A stretch of 35,443 bases of DNA from an uncultured Bacteroidales bacterium. GTDB taxonomy: Bacteria; Bacteroidota; Bacteroidia; Bacteroidales; VadinHA17. Every line of letters starts with the position of its first letter. Position 1 is the first letter of the stretch. Positions 1 through 8,522 of this stretch are shown here, in pieces. The stretch is taken from NCBI GenBank assembly GCA_937871625.1, contig CALMRD010000342.1, positions 1 through 35,443 on the forward strand, in the 5' to 3' direction. A program made the position numbers and the translations under genes. A model generated the notes under the pieces. That model was not told where the DNA came from, ran no database searches, and saw only the letters and a list, made by a program, of their open reading frames with translations.

Positions 1-9
1 AACGGCAGG

Positions 10-441
10 TCAGTAACAATAATTAAAGTCGGACTCAGCAGAGGCTCCTAACCCGGCAACAGCCTTTTTTGCTGCCTCAAGATGCAGGAACGGCACATGC
101 TCGTAAAATGCCTTTTCCCGTCGCAGGTCCCAGCTTTCCTGCAGCACCTGAAGGGCTTCATCATATTTCCCCATTTTGTATAATCCCCATCCTTTGGTAT
201 GCAAAAAGGAAAAATGTCCGGGACTTGCTTTAAGGGCCTCAGTGACCAGTTTCATGCCTTCATCCGTGTTTCTTTCGTTGTCGAGAAGGAAGTAAGCCAG
301 GTTGTCGATCCGTTCAGGATTACCGGGTTCCAGTGACAGGGCCTCCCGGTAATACTCCTCGGCCCTGTCAGGCATGGCTGATTCATTGAAGCCAAAAGCG
401 CGCAGTGTGGCAATGGTCGCTTCGGAAAGGGGTATGTTTCT
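10..441 (-). pseudogene. Displaced C-terminal TPR part of TIR protein A
   Basis: This stretch is in the same frame as TIR protein A and is separated from it only by the TAA at 442-444. There is no other stop from there to the TGA at 10-12. It encodes 143 residues. The segment after the stop (RNIPLSEATIATLRAFGF) runs straight into TPR-like helices such as AEEYYREALSLEPGNPERI and YKMGKYDEALQVLQESW. The first ATG, at 375, lies inside a TPR helix and makes a poor natural start. Adding this piece to A gives about 797 residues, close to D (819) and E (811), so it is best read as the cut-off end of A. A separately translated 121-residue TPR protein from 375, or stop readthrough, cannot be excluded. 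Confidence 0.75.
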
Positions 442-2403
442 TTAGAGAGAAGCAAGTTTGTCCCAATACCTGAGTGCTTTAATGGTGTCACCCATCAACC
501 CATACAGGATTCCCTGCCATCCGGCCAGTTCAATGTCATCAGGAAAATATTGTTCTGCCTTTTTGTAGACTTTTTCCGCCTTCTTATACTGACCGTTTTT
601 TTGATAAGCCTTCCCCAGGTAAATATAATTCAGAGCCCAGTCCGGGATGATATTCCATTTGTCATATATCTGCAACGCTTTCTCATATTCAATAATGGCC
701 TTTTCATATTGCTGCAATAAGAGGTAGCAGTTGCCAAGGTTAAAATAAGTGCCTGTCATCTGGTCATCAAGCTGGATAAGCTGCTTCAGGTACTTGATTT
801 GATCGTGTGGAGTTTCAAAACGACATGCATACACCCAGTTTGCATGTATTTTTTGTTGAACAGACATCCGGTCTGTTTTTTCACATGCTCTGAGGCACCA
901 TTTTTTTGCCTGCTCCAACAGGTAAAGCTTATCGTAGATTGTTGAAAACCAGAATTCAAGCTCGTACTGGTTACTGTAGGCCAGTGATGTCATGATGATG
1001 GGCAGATAGAAGTTTGAGTCAATATCTATCGCCTTTGAAAACCAGTTAATGGCTGAAAGGAAGTCCGATTTATAGAACTCGTTTCTTCCATGAACAAAAT
1101 ACCTGTATGCTTCAGGTGACCAGGTTGACAGGAGAGATGTATTAAGGAGAGGAGTGTTCATCTGCAGTTCAGACAGAATGAGAAAATCTTTCACCTGTGC
1201 TGACAATGAGTCGATCAGAAAAAAAATATTCTCCTCCCGGCAGGGGCCCTCTATCTGAAAAGACCTGTACACCTCCTCTGTTTCCGGGTCAATGATCTGA
1301 GCATAAAGACGGCTGACCGGCCCTGCCTTTTTTATGCTTCCCAGGATCAGGACATCTGCCTCAAGCTTCTGTGAGATAGAGCTGCCTACCGTGGGAGTGA
1401 TGGAGGCATAGTTAACAATCCCCTGACCTCTGACGAGGCTTTTTATCGATTCGGCCTGCCTGACCTTCAGCTCTTCCGTGTTGGAGAGTGAGGATATCAG
1501 GATATCCTGTATCCCTTCCTGCCACATATTCCATACTGTGTCACCGGTAAGGTTCTGAAACGGCATCACGGCCACGGCAATTCTTTCGCCTGACGACCTG
1601 AGACTCGCCAGCTTGTCGCGGTTGAATATTTTTGGCAAAGCAAAAATAGCTGCAATGGCCAGGAGAACAATTAATGCTGTTCCATAGTATATTTTTCTCT
1701 TCTCTGATAAGAGCATTATACCCTTGTCCGGTTTTATGGGTCCAGTGTGACCTTCCTTTGGCAATTCTCCTTTCTGAGAGCTTTCACCTGATAATGGGGC
1801 CGAAACACTCTTTAATCCTGCAACGATCTCTTTTATAGCAATGGCCACTTTGTTAATCTGGTTGCGGTACCTTGTATTGTTAATGTTACTCTTTTCGTCA
1901 TCTTCGGAGATTAAAGGTCTGTTTACTCCGGGTTCCTTATATATGAACTCAATACCGCGAAGGACTCCTCCCAGAACCGCCTCACAAAGCTTCTCATCGT
2001 CGGGGTCCAGGTCGTGGATTCTTACAGGCAGCACCCTGCTTGCCACATTGCCGTTGGGAAGCTTTACTTTCAAGCCGAACTGATCCTTTGATGCCTGTTC
2101 CACAAATGCTTTGAACTCATGTTCCCATGCATAGGAGTTCGGATCACAATAGGTGCGGGAGATGATCGGGATAAATATCAAGCATTTCAGTTTCTCCTTC
2201 AGGGATTCATCTACATCATGGGTCTCAAGCAGACCGTCATGCGGATTGATGTCGAAATAGACGCTGATCTCTTCCTTGAAGGTGGATTCAAGTTCAGTCC
2301 TGAGAGCCTCAACGAACTCACTCACCCATCTGTCGCCCTTATTGTCTTTCTGACGATAGCTGATGAATATGTCGTAATTATATCCTTCGATAATACCTGA
2401 CAT
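442..2403 (-). CDS. TIR-TM-TolB-like-TPR protein A (653 aa, probably truncated)
   Basis: This is paralogue A of the five-member family. A TIR domain occupies about residues 8-130: it opens with DIFISYRQKDN and carries W93-E-H-E96, the WxxE position of the catalytic glutamate in NAD-cleaving TIRs. A family-specific segment follows (EPGVNRPL, then YRNQINK, 157-190), then one membrane helix at about 240-256. A TolB/FlgO-like domain begins at VAVMPFQNLTGD (about 275-410), and TPRs follow from about 430. It should be a membrane-anchored sensor/effector, with NAD as the presumed substrate by family knowledge only. The ATG at 2403 lies about 24 bases after a strong promoter. The protein stops within a TPR array at a TAA, and the same frame continues to position 10. 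The TIR part is identical at DNA level to that of C. The TolB-like domain is more divergent than in B and C. Confidence 0.85.
   Translation of the reverse strand: MSGIIEGYNYDIFISYRQKDNKGDRWVSEFVEALRTELESTFKEEISVYFDINPHDGLLETHDVDESLKEKLKCLIFIPIISRTYCDPNSYAWEHEFKAFVEQASKDQFGLKVKLPNGNVASRVLPVRIHDLDPDDEKLCEAVLGGVLRGIEFIYKEPGVNRPLISEDDEKSNINNTRYRNQINKVAIAIKEIVAGLKSVSAPLSGESSQKGELPKEGHTGPIKPDKGIMLLSEKRKIYYGTALIVLLAIAAIFALPKIFNRDKLASLRSSGERIAVAVMPFQNLTGDTVWNMWQEGIQDILISSLSNTEELKVRQAESIKSLVRGQGIVNYASITPTVGSSISQKLEADVLILGSIKKAGPVSRLYAQIIDPETEEVYRSFQIEGPCREENIFFLIDSLSAQVKDFLILSELQMNTPLLNTSLLSTWSPEAYRYFVHGRNEFYKSDFLSAINWFSKAIDIDSNFYLPIIMTSLAYSNQYELEFWFSTIYDKLYLLEQAKKWCLRACEKTDRMSVQQKIHANWVYACRFETPHDQIKYLKQLIQLDDQMTGTYFNLGNCYLLLQQYEKAIIEYEKALQIYDKWNIIPDWALNYIYLGKAYQKNGQYKKAEKVYKKAEQYFPDDIELAGWQGILYGLMGDTIKALRYWDKLASL
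2022..2388. repeat. 367-bp perfect repeat, copy 1 (TIR coding region of A)
   Basis: Line-by-line comparison with 7963-8329 (constant offset 5941) shows no mismatch over 367 bases. Identity ends abruptly on both sides. The block encodes residues 6 to about 127 of A. Downstream coding sequence differs clearly at protein level (RIHDLDPDDEKLC in A, IIYDLSTADISLC in C). This is a direct repeat, suited to gene conversion or deletion. Confidence 0.95.
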
Positions 2404-2426
2404 CAGGGTGTTATTTTGTTCATTAT

Positions 2427-2459
2427 CAAAATTAAACCCTTAAAGGGCTAAATGCAAAA
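2427..2459 (-). promoter_or_regulatory. Promoter of TIR gene A (-33/-7 type)
   Basis: On the minus strand TTTTG (2459-2455) is followed by exactly 20 bases and then TAATTTTG (2434-2427), a full match to the Bacteroidota -7 box TAnnTTTG. Transcription would begin near 2420, giving a leader of about 20 bases before the ATG at 2403. Just after the box lies a mini-frame (MNKITP) whose TGA overlaps the ATG of A as TGATG. The layout is the same as at gene C. Confidence 0.7.
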
Positions 2460-2626
2460 TTTTCTTTTACCCCGTTGAACATGGTCAACCTGTCAGACCA
2501 TTAAGTCCTTAAAATCAGCCGAACTTGGATTTGAGGCCGTGCTTGATTTTGCAATTGCTTTAATACAATAAACTGTTGTATCGAAAGCAATTTATTTTTT
2601 ATTGGTTTCCTAATACGTGAAACGCC

Positions 2627-2670
2627 GCACGTGAAAAGCGAATATTGCTGCCACAATACCTAAAGGGTTA
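2627..2670. repeat. 44-bp element shared by the leaders of A and C, copy 1
   Basis: The 44 bases at 2627-2670 match 8523-8566 at 36 of 44 positions by hand count. In this copy the element overlaps the last codons of the HEXXH gene. In the other copy it is wholly intergenic. It lies about 200 bases upstream of gene A and suggests that the A and C cassettes were duplicated with their leaders. It also contains CACGTG. Confidence 0.6.
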
Positions 2671-4042
2671 AAAAATAGCCAGAATCATCTGTTCTCAGTT
2701 CGGCGTAATTCAGCTCAAGGACAATACCCTCATATTTCAGTGTTAGTTTCTTTTCCTCCAGGTTCACATCCGGAGTTTCCGGTATTCCGTTTAAAATCAA
2801 TTTTACCAGCCGGTACGAATCATCAAAACCGGTAATGCAGGGATGGTTGAATATCCTTATGTTTCCTTTCTGGTTTGCGGCTGAGAATATCACCCTGTGA
2901 AAGACAGTCCTTTCAGGAAGTATCTCTATTTCCAGTGGCTCGAATATCCTGATATTCAATGGATCTGATATTGAATTAATTTCAATTTTGTATCCAGACA
3001 GGTTTTTATAACTCTCTATTTCCTCTGCTTTTTTAATCTGCCATTCATCGAAATCCTTCTCCGAATCAAGTCTTAGCTGTCTGATATCACTTTCGCTAAA
3101 GTGTTGCTTTATAAGGGACGGGTCTATAAGGACAGATTGAAGGATGTCTTCAAGAGAAAGAGTATCATTACTTTCCAGATACGTTTTCCACTCCGGGTTC
3201 AACCTGTCAAGGATCATGGCTATCCATCTGCCCTCCCAGTAACCAAGGTCCCTGACCCCGGCCGGAGCAATTCCGTTGGTCATATTGGAGGCATTCAGCG
3301 GATCAACTCCACGGGCGATTCGTTCAATATAGTCTGACAATCCTTCGGTATGCTGCAGATCCTTTTCATAATTTCCGTATTGCACCGGAAGCCTGTTCAG
3401 CCTCTCCTTCCTGCAGTCAAGTGCAGCCAGAGCCCATCCTGCCAACTCCTCTTTGCGTTCGGACATGACAGCTCTTTTGAATGCCTCCTTTTCAGTTCTT
3501 CTGAGGAATAATGCCTCTTTTGTTTCCTCAGGATAGAAGAGGAGCACTCCGTCGTTCTGCCTCCAGCCGGGGTGTTTTGTTCTCTGGAAGACATGGAATT
3601 GTTCATGCACAATAATACCGGCCATGTCCCTGGGTGTATACCTCTCATTGGTTCTCCGCGAATAGTTGCACAGAACACTGGTCGCAGTCCAGGCTTCTCC
3701 GTAGCGGACAACTGAATTACCCCTTACAAGGGGGTACTGGCCATCATAAACATAGGCTCCGGCATAATCATCGGCCGGTTTGAAACCTTCAGGTGGCTGG
3801 TCTGCAAAGAAGAGCCAGGTATTGATACTGTCACAGATGGCGACGGGTATCTGTTCAGGATCAAAGCCGGGCCAGAGGTCATTTTCGGCAATCAGGGCAT
3901 GTTCTTTCATTACCGCCCTGATGTCAGTCACCGGCTTAACAGCAACGTGTTGTGCATCAGTAGCATAGGCAAAGCTGCAAAGTACAGTCAAAGCAATTGT
4001 GCCTATTCCAGCACGGTGAGATTTCATTGAGAAAGTGATCAT
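2660..4042 (-). CDS. Predicted secreted HEXXH metallopeptidase-like protein
   Basis: This 460-residue protein is not one I can assign to a named family. Residues 1-30 resemble a signal peptide: a basic start (MKSHR from residue 6) and a hydrophobic core (GIGTIALTVLCSFAYA), with likely cleavage before TDAQ. Residues 146-150 read HEQFH, an HEXXH zinc-binding motif in a helix preceded by AGIIV, as in gluzincin-type peptidases. The third ligand may be in the glutamate-rich stretch after it (for example TEGLSDYIE). The C-terminal 100 residues look beta-rich. It would act outside the cytoplasm as a protease or as a former one. It sits between TIR genes B and A on the same strand, 88 bases after B. 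The start could be ATG 4042 or the ATG five codons later, which fits a signal peptide better. There is no clear Shine-Dalgarno sequence before either. Confidence 0.7.
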   Translation of the reverse strand: MITFSMKSHRAGIGTIALTVLCSFAYATDAQHVAVKPVTDIRAVMKEHALIAENDLWPGFDPEQIPVAICDSINTWLFFADQPPEGFKPADDYAGAYVYDGQYPLVRGNSVVRYGEAWTATSVLCNYSRRTNERYTPRDMAGIIVHEQFHVFQRTKHPGWRQNDGVLLFYPEETKEALFLRRTEKEAFKRAVMSERKEELAGWALAALDCRKERLNRLPVQYGNYEKDLQHTEGLSDYIERIARGVDPLNASNMTNGIAPAGVRDLGYWEGRWIAMILDRLNPEWKTYLESNDTLSLEDILQSVLIDPSLIKQHFSESDIRQLRLDSEKDFDEWQIKKAEEIESYKNLSGYKIEINSISDPLNIRIFEPLEIEILPERTVFHRVIFSAANQKGNIRIFNHPCITGFDDSYRLVKLILNGIPETPDVNLEEKKLTLKYEGIVLELNYAELRTDDSGYFLTL

Positions 4043-4130
4043 TTTGATAATTCGGATTTAATTGGTCAACAGAGTCTGTGGCTGCATTAAAACTTCGGAG
4101 ATAGTTCTTCAAGTTCAGCAAATCCTGTTT

Positions 4131-6269
4131 CTATATTTTCACTTTCCCCATGATTTCGAGAAATGCAGGATCGGACCTCAGGTTCCGGTAAGATACTGTA
4201 TCCACATTCATCAATAACAGAAAAAACTCCTCCCTCTCTTCATATCCCCTCCTGAGATAATCCAGTGCTTCCCTGTTCAGGCCCACCTCTGCCATCAAAG
4301 TTCCTATCATACTCTGAGGTACAAATCCTGTCCTGTCCCTTTCTATCAATGTATCAAGCAACCTTCTGGTTTCATCCCGGGCACCTGATCTGCTGTATGC
4401 AACCCCGAGATGGGTGATCGCCAGTGGTGAGAAGCCTGAAAGTGTCTTCTCCAGCTCTTCAATCGACTTTGTGTACTCTCCCTCAAAAAGGTAAATTGCT
4501 CCCAGGTAATAGTGACAAACAGGGAGTTTTTCTGCCAGCTTCTCAAGGTGGGTTATGGCAGCTTCCCTTTGTCCTGCCTTATAAAGGTGGACAGCATATA
4601 AGCCATCTCTTGAAGAGTATGCCGGATCGAGGGCTAAGGCACGCTGGTCCCATTCAACTGCCTCTGCAAATTTTCCCTTGAAGAACGACATTTCAGCAAG
4701 GTACTTATAGACTTCGGGATTATTGGGTGCCAGTTCGAGAGCACGATTATAGTTACGCGCAGCACTCTCAATATCAAAGTAATATAACAAGTCTGCAACG
4801 CCAATACAGGCATAGGCATCAGGCAGCATGCTATCAAGTTCCAGGGCTTTATGCGCCAGTTTCACTGCCGGAGGGTAGGCCTCCGCCGGCCTCAGATTGG
4901 CATAAAACGCCAAAGTTCCGTAACAGGTTGCCAATCCGGTGTACGCCCTGGCAAATCCCGGGTCAGCTTCAATTGCTTTCTCAAACAGGGTCTTTGCTTT
5001 CCATAATGCTTCCGGAGTGCGCTGTCCGCGCAGATGCACTCCCAGGAGATAGTAATCGTAAGCTTCCAGGTTTTCAGAAGGAATTTTCTCAATCAGGTTT
5101 TTTTCTTCAGGTTTGATTACAGCTTTCAGCTCCTTTGCAACAGCCTGGGCCACCTCACTCTGAATGGCAAAAATATCAGAGATGTCTCTGTCATAAACTT
5201 CTGACCATAAATGTGCATCACTCCCGGCATCAATCAGCTGCACAGTTATCCGCACATTATTGCCCATCTTCCTGACACTGCCCTCCAGTATGGCTGACAC
5301 ATTCAACTCACGGGCTATTTCCTTTAATGACAGGGTTGTGTTTTTATAACTCATTGATGTTGTGCGGGAAATTACCTTCAGATCACCAATCTTAAAGAGG
5401 CGATCAATTATCTCATCAACCATGCCATCGGTGAAATATTCCTGCTCCGGGTCGTTGCTCAGATTGGCAAACGGAAGTACAGCGATAGATTTGTCAATTG
5501 CAGATGATATTCCCTTGGAGCTCCTGATCAGCGGGAGAAGGATCAGCAGAACGACAATCAGCGCAGATACCATTATGGCCGCAGTAACAGCTATTTTCCT
5601 CCACGGCATTTTCTTCTTTTCAGGTTTAATGCCATTGATTATTGTATCAACGGTTTGAGATTTTACACCCGGATTCTTAATCCCCTCCACAATCGCTTTA
5701 ACAGCATTGGCAACTTTATTGATCTGATTCCTGTACTTTGTCCTGTTCAGGTTTTTGTTTTCGTCATCATTCGGCGTAAGCGGCCTGTTGACTCCCGGCT
5801 CCTTATAGATGAATTCGACGCCCCGCAGCACTCCGCCTAAAACTGTTTCACATTCTTTTATATCTGAAGGGTCAAGATCATAAATGGTGACCGGCAGCAC
5901 CCTGCTTGCCACATTGCCGTCAGGCAACTTAATTTTCAATCCGAACTGATCGTGAGATGCCTGTTCCACAAACGCCTTGAACTCATGTTCCCAGGCGAAG
6001 GATTTCGGGTCGCAATAGGTACGGGAGATGATCGGGATAAATATCAGGCATTTGAGCTTTTCCTTTAAGGACTCATCCACATCGTGTGTTGCGAGCAGAC
6101 CGTCGCGAGGATTTATGTCAAAATAGACACTGATTTCTTCTTTAAAAGTAGCTTCGAGCTCCTTCTTCAGGTTTTCAACAAACTCCGTTACCCAGCCGTC
6201 ATACCTGTTGTCTTTCTGGCGATAGCTGATGAAGATGTCGTATTCATATCCGGGGATGAGGCTGGGCAT
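4131..6269 (-). CDS. TIR-TM-TolB-like-TPR protein B (712 aa)
   Basis: Paralogue B, apparently intact. The TIR domain is at 8-130 with W93-E-H-E96 retained, followed by the EPGVNRPL/YRNQINK segment. One membrane helix at about 226-248 (IAVTAAIMVSALIVVLLILL) is preceded by a basic KKKMPWRK. The TolB-like domain (about 259-395) is the textbook form of the COG5616 type: SIAVLPFANLSNDPEQEYF, later ILEGSVRK and LWSEVYDRD. TPRs run from about 410 to the end, closing with the usual LRSDPAFLEIMGKV. The TIR is predicted to face the cytoplasm, with the TPRs across the membrane if the helix is a simple anchor. The gene starts 35 bases after C. A TAACTTTA (6307-6300), like the -7 boxes of D and E, overlaps the stop of C, but the nearest TTG is 24 bases upstream instead of 20, so B may depend partly on transcription from C. 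Confidence 0.88.
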   Translation of the reverse strand: MPSLIPGYEYDIFISYRQKDNRYDGWVTEFVENLKKELEATFKEEISVYFDINPRDGLLATHDVDESLKEKLKCLIFIPIISRTYCDPKSFAWEHEFKAFVEQASHDQFGLKIKLPDGNVASRVLPVTIYDLDPSDIKECETVLGGVLRGVEFIYKEPGVNRPLTPNDDENKNLNRTKYRNQINKVANAVKAIVEGIKNPGVKSQTVDTIINGIKPEKKKMPWRKIAVTAAIMVSALIVVLLILLPLIRSSKGISSAIDKSIAVLPFANLSNDPEQEYFTDGMVDEIIDRLFKIGDLKVISRTTSMSYKNTTLSLKEIARELNVSAILEGSVRKMGNNVRITVQLIDAGSDAHLWSEVYDRDISDIFAIQSEVAQAVAKELKAVIKPEEKNLIEKIPSENLEAYDYYLLGVHLRGQRTPEALWKAKTLFEKAIEADPGFARAYTGLATCYGTLAFYANLRPAEAYPPAVKLAHKALELDSMLPDAYACIGVADLLYYFDIESAARNYNRALELAPNNPEVYKYLAEMSFFKGKFAEAVEWDQRALALDPAYSSRDGLYAVHLYKAGQREAAITHLEKLAEKLPVCHYYLGAIYLFEGEYTKSIEELEKTLSGFSPLAITHLGVAYSRSGARDETRRLLDTLIERDRTGFVPQSMIGTLMAEVGLNREALDYLRRGYEEREEFFLLLMNVDTVSYRNLRSDPAFLEIMGKVKI

Positions 6270-6304
6270 ATTTCAGAGTTCAGGTTCCATATTTAAGGTT
6301 AAAG

Positions 6305-8365
6305 TTAATACTCCAATCCCAGTTTTCTCAGCAAAGCTATAAAGCGTGGTTCCGCCCGGAGGGATTTAAATGCAGGTTCTACATTCAGGTAGATATAATC
6401 GGTATCAAATTCGTTTACACTGGCTTCGATATAGTCCAATGCTTTCCCCTTATTCCCTCTCAGGGCATATAGAATCGAAATTATTCTTTTGGATAAAGGC
6501 GAGCTGGAAAGTGCATGAAATTCAAGCTCCAGATTAATAATAAAGTCAAGAAAACCATCTATGCCTGATATGTCATAAACCTCCTTCGCTCTATTTTTAT
6601 AAGCAACCAACGACTGATTATCATCTAAAATCTTTTGATATTCATCAATTGCCTCTGTAATGAGACCTTTCATGAAATAGCTTAAGAATGTATAGAAGCC
6701 CACCACGCTTACCGGAAATTCAGGGTCTAACTCTACTGCCTTTTTGCATTGAAAAATAGCTTTATCATAGGATTCAGCAAAATAGTACATAAGCCCACAT
6801 GCTCCGTTCTTTATTGCGGATAAGGGATCAAGCTTTACAGCCTGATTCATATGTTCGGAAGCTGCGTCAAATTTCCCGAACACAGTAAGAAAGAGTCCAT
6901 ACCATTGATGGGCCGAAGCATAATTTGGATTTAATGACAGAGCAGTTTGATAATATCCTTCCGCCTTTTTATAATTGCGTTCAAAGATCTCAGTAATGTC
7001 TGCCAGGGTTGCATAAGCCTCAGCAATATTACTATCAATCGACAGACTTTTCTCTGCATATTCCCGCGCTTTTTTAAAGGATATCTCAGGCTGCATGTAA
7101 TTCCAGTCTGCACAGACCATATAAGCATCAGCCAGTCCGGCATAAGCCAGGGCATACTTATCATCTGATTCAAGGGCCTTCAGGAAGTATTCAATGCTGG
7201 CCAGCAAACCCTCCCTGGTTCTTTTATTCCAGTAGTAGCGGCCAAGCATGTAGAGATCATATGCCCTGATACTTGATGTCTGCTTCCTTTCTTCCGGGTA
7301 TAATTTTACTTTCAGGGCTTCAGTGATTGAACGTGAAACCTTTTCCTGTATCTCAAAAATATTCTCTAGGTTCTCATTATATTTTTCAGCCCAGATATGG
7401 TAATCATAGGCAGCATCTATCAGCTGGGCTGTTATACGGAGGTTATTTCCGGCCTTACGGACGCTGCCTTCAAGCACATACCTGACTTTGACTTTCTCTG
7501 CAATTTCTTTAACTGTGAATTTTGTGCCTTTGAAAGTCATCGCTGAACTCCTTGAGATTACGAGGAGCTCATGAATATGAGACAGGTCTGTAATAATTTC
7601 CTCGGTGAGTCCGTCACTAAAGTATTCCTGTTCCGTATCGGAACTCATATTCTCAAAAGGAAGTACTAAAATAGATTTCTCATTCGCAGTAGGATTGTCG
7701 CTGGTCCGGAGGTCTTTTCTCAGCAAATTCCTTTTCTGAGCCGGTTCATTTTTCAATCCGGCCAAAATTTCATTTATGGCATTGGCGACTTTATTTATCT
7801 GGTTTCTGTATTTTGTCTTGTTCTGGTTCCTCCTATCATCATCATCAGGTTTTAGTGGCCTGTTGACGCCAAGCTCCCCGTAAACAAAATCAACACCTCT
7901 CAGACCTCCATCCAGCACTGATTCACATAAACTGATATCTGCTGTGCTCAGATCATAAATTATTACAGGCAGCACCCTGCTTGCCACATTGCCGTTGGGA
8001 AGCTTTACTTTCAAGCCGAACTGATCCTTTGATGCCTGTTCCACAAATGCTTTGAACTCATGTTCCCATGCATAGGAGTTCGGATCACAATAGGTGCGGG
8101 AGATGATCGGGATAAATATCAAGCATTTCAGTTTCTCCTTCAGGGATTCATCTACATCATGGGTCTCAAGCAGACCGTCATGCGGATTGATGTCGAAATA
8201 GACGCTGATCTCTTCCTTGAAGGTGGATTCAAGTTCAGTCCTGAGAGCCTCAACGAACTCACTCACCCATCTGTCGCCCTTATTGTCTTTCTGACGATAG
8301 CTGATGAATATGTCGTAATTATATCCTTCAATTATGCTTGACAACGGAGCACGGATTTGGTTCAT
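6305..8365 (-). CDS. TIR-TolB-like-TPR protein C, no membrane helix (686 aa)
   Basis: Paralogue C. Its TIR domain is identical to that of A over the shared repeat, including WEHE. The post-TIR segment is present but divergent (ELGVNRPL, YRNQINK). Unlike A, B, D and E there is no hydrophobic helix: a short polar linker leads directly into the TolB-like domain (SILVLPFENMSSDTEQEYF, then YVLEGSVRK and IWAEKYNE). TPRs fill the second half, ending LRAEPRFIALLRKLGLEY. C should therefore be soluble. The start is uncertain. An upstream TTG at 8371 falls inside the -7 box and cannot be used. ATG 8365 begins four bases after that box and would be nearly leaderless. TTG 8344 aligns with the ATG of A and would leave a leader of about 20 bases. 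I chose ATG 8365 provisionally. Confidence 0.85.
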   Translation of the reverse strand: MNQIRAPLSSIIEGYNYDIFISYRQKDNKGDRWVSEFVEALRTELESTFKEEISVYFDINPHDGLLETHDVDESLKEKLKCLIFIPIISRTYCDPNSYAWEHEFKAFVEQASKDQFGLKVKLPNGNVASRVLPVIIYDLSTADISLCESVLDGGLRGVDFVYGELGVNRPLKPDDDDRRNQNKTKYRNQINKVANAINEILAGLKNEPAQKRNLLRKDLRTSDNPTANEKSILVLPFENMSSDTEQEYFSDGLTEEIITDLSHIHELLVISRSSAMTFKGTKFTVKEIAEKVKVRYVLEGSVRKAGNNLRITAQLIDAAYDYHIWAEKYNENLENIFEIQEKVSRSITEALKVKLYPEERKQTSSIRAYDLYMLGRYYWNKRTREGLLASIEYFLKALESDDKYALAYAGLADAYMVCADWNYMQPEISFKKAREYAEKSLSIDSNIAEAYATLADITEIFERNYKKAEGYYQTALSLNPNYASAHQWYGLFLTVFGKFDAASEHMNQAVKLDPLSAIKNGACGLMYYFAESYDKAIFQCKKAVELDPEFPVSVVGFYTFLSYFMKGLITEAIDEYQKILDDNQSLVAYKNRAKEVYDISGIDGFLDFIINLELEFHALSSSPLSKRIISILYALRGNKGKALDYIEASVNEFDTDYIYLNVEPAFKSLRAEPRFIALLRKLGLEY
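7963..8329. repeat. 367-bp perfect repeat, copy 2 (TIR coding region of C)
   Basis: This is the second copy of the block at 2022-2388, same orientation, 5941 bases apart, without a mismatch in my comparison. Identity begins and ends sharply inside the coding sequence of C, and both flanks have diverged. Confidence 0.95.
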
Positions 8366-8368
8366 TAT

Positions 8369-8401
8369 CAAATTTAAACCAATAGCAAGCTAAAAGCAAA
8401 A
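8369..8401 (-). promoter_or_regulatory. Promoter of TIR gene C (-33/-7 type)
   Basis: On the minus strand TTTTG (8401-8397), 20 bases, then TAAATTTG (8376-8369), a full TAnnTTTG. It aligns with the promoter of A, including GATAATGAAC directly after the box. The position shows that a start at 8371 is impossible and limits the leader to about 0-20 bases. Confidence 0.7.
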
Positions 8402-8522
8402 CTTTCTTCTAATGGTGGAAAAGGATGATCCCGCTCAGATTCGATTCGTTATTGTAAAGGCCGTTGTACTTTTCATCCATGAAAGAATAGTCAAAGGTGA
8501 TATTTCTGTTCTTCTTTTTGCA

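Noticed and set aside
442-444. Programmed stop readthrough in TIR protein A
   Set aside because: I see no recoding signal around the TAA. A simple nonsense change or sequence error explains it equally well, so readthrough is kept only as an alternative.
2119-2400. Open frame antisense to the TIR domain of A, with a near-identical copy at 8060-8341
   Set aside because: The two copies exist because the underlying TIR DNA is duplicated. Similar antisense frames at 6084-6296, 21272-21502 and 23900-24082 follow the same TIR codons. They are shadows, not a conserved antisense gene.
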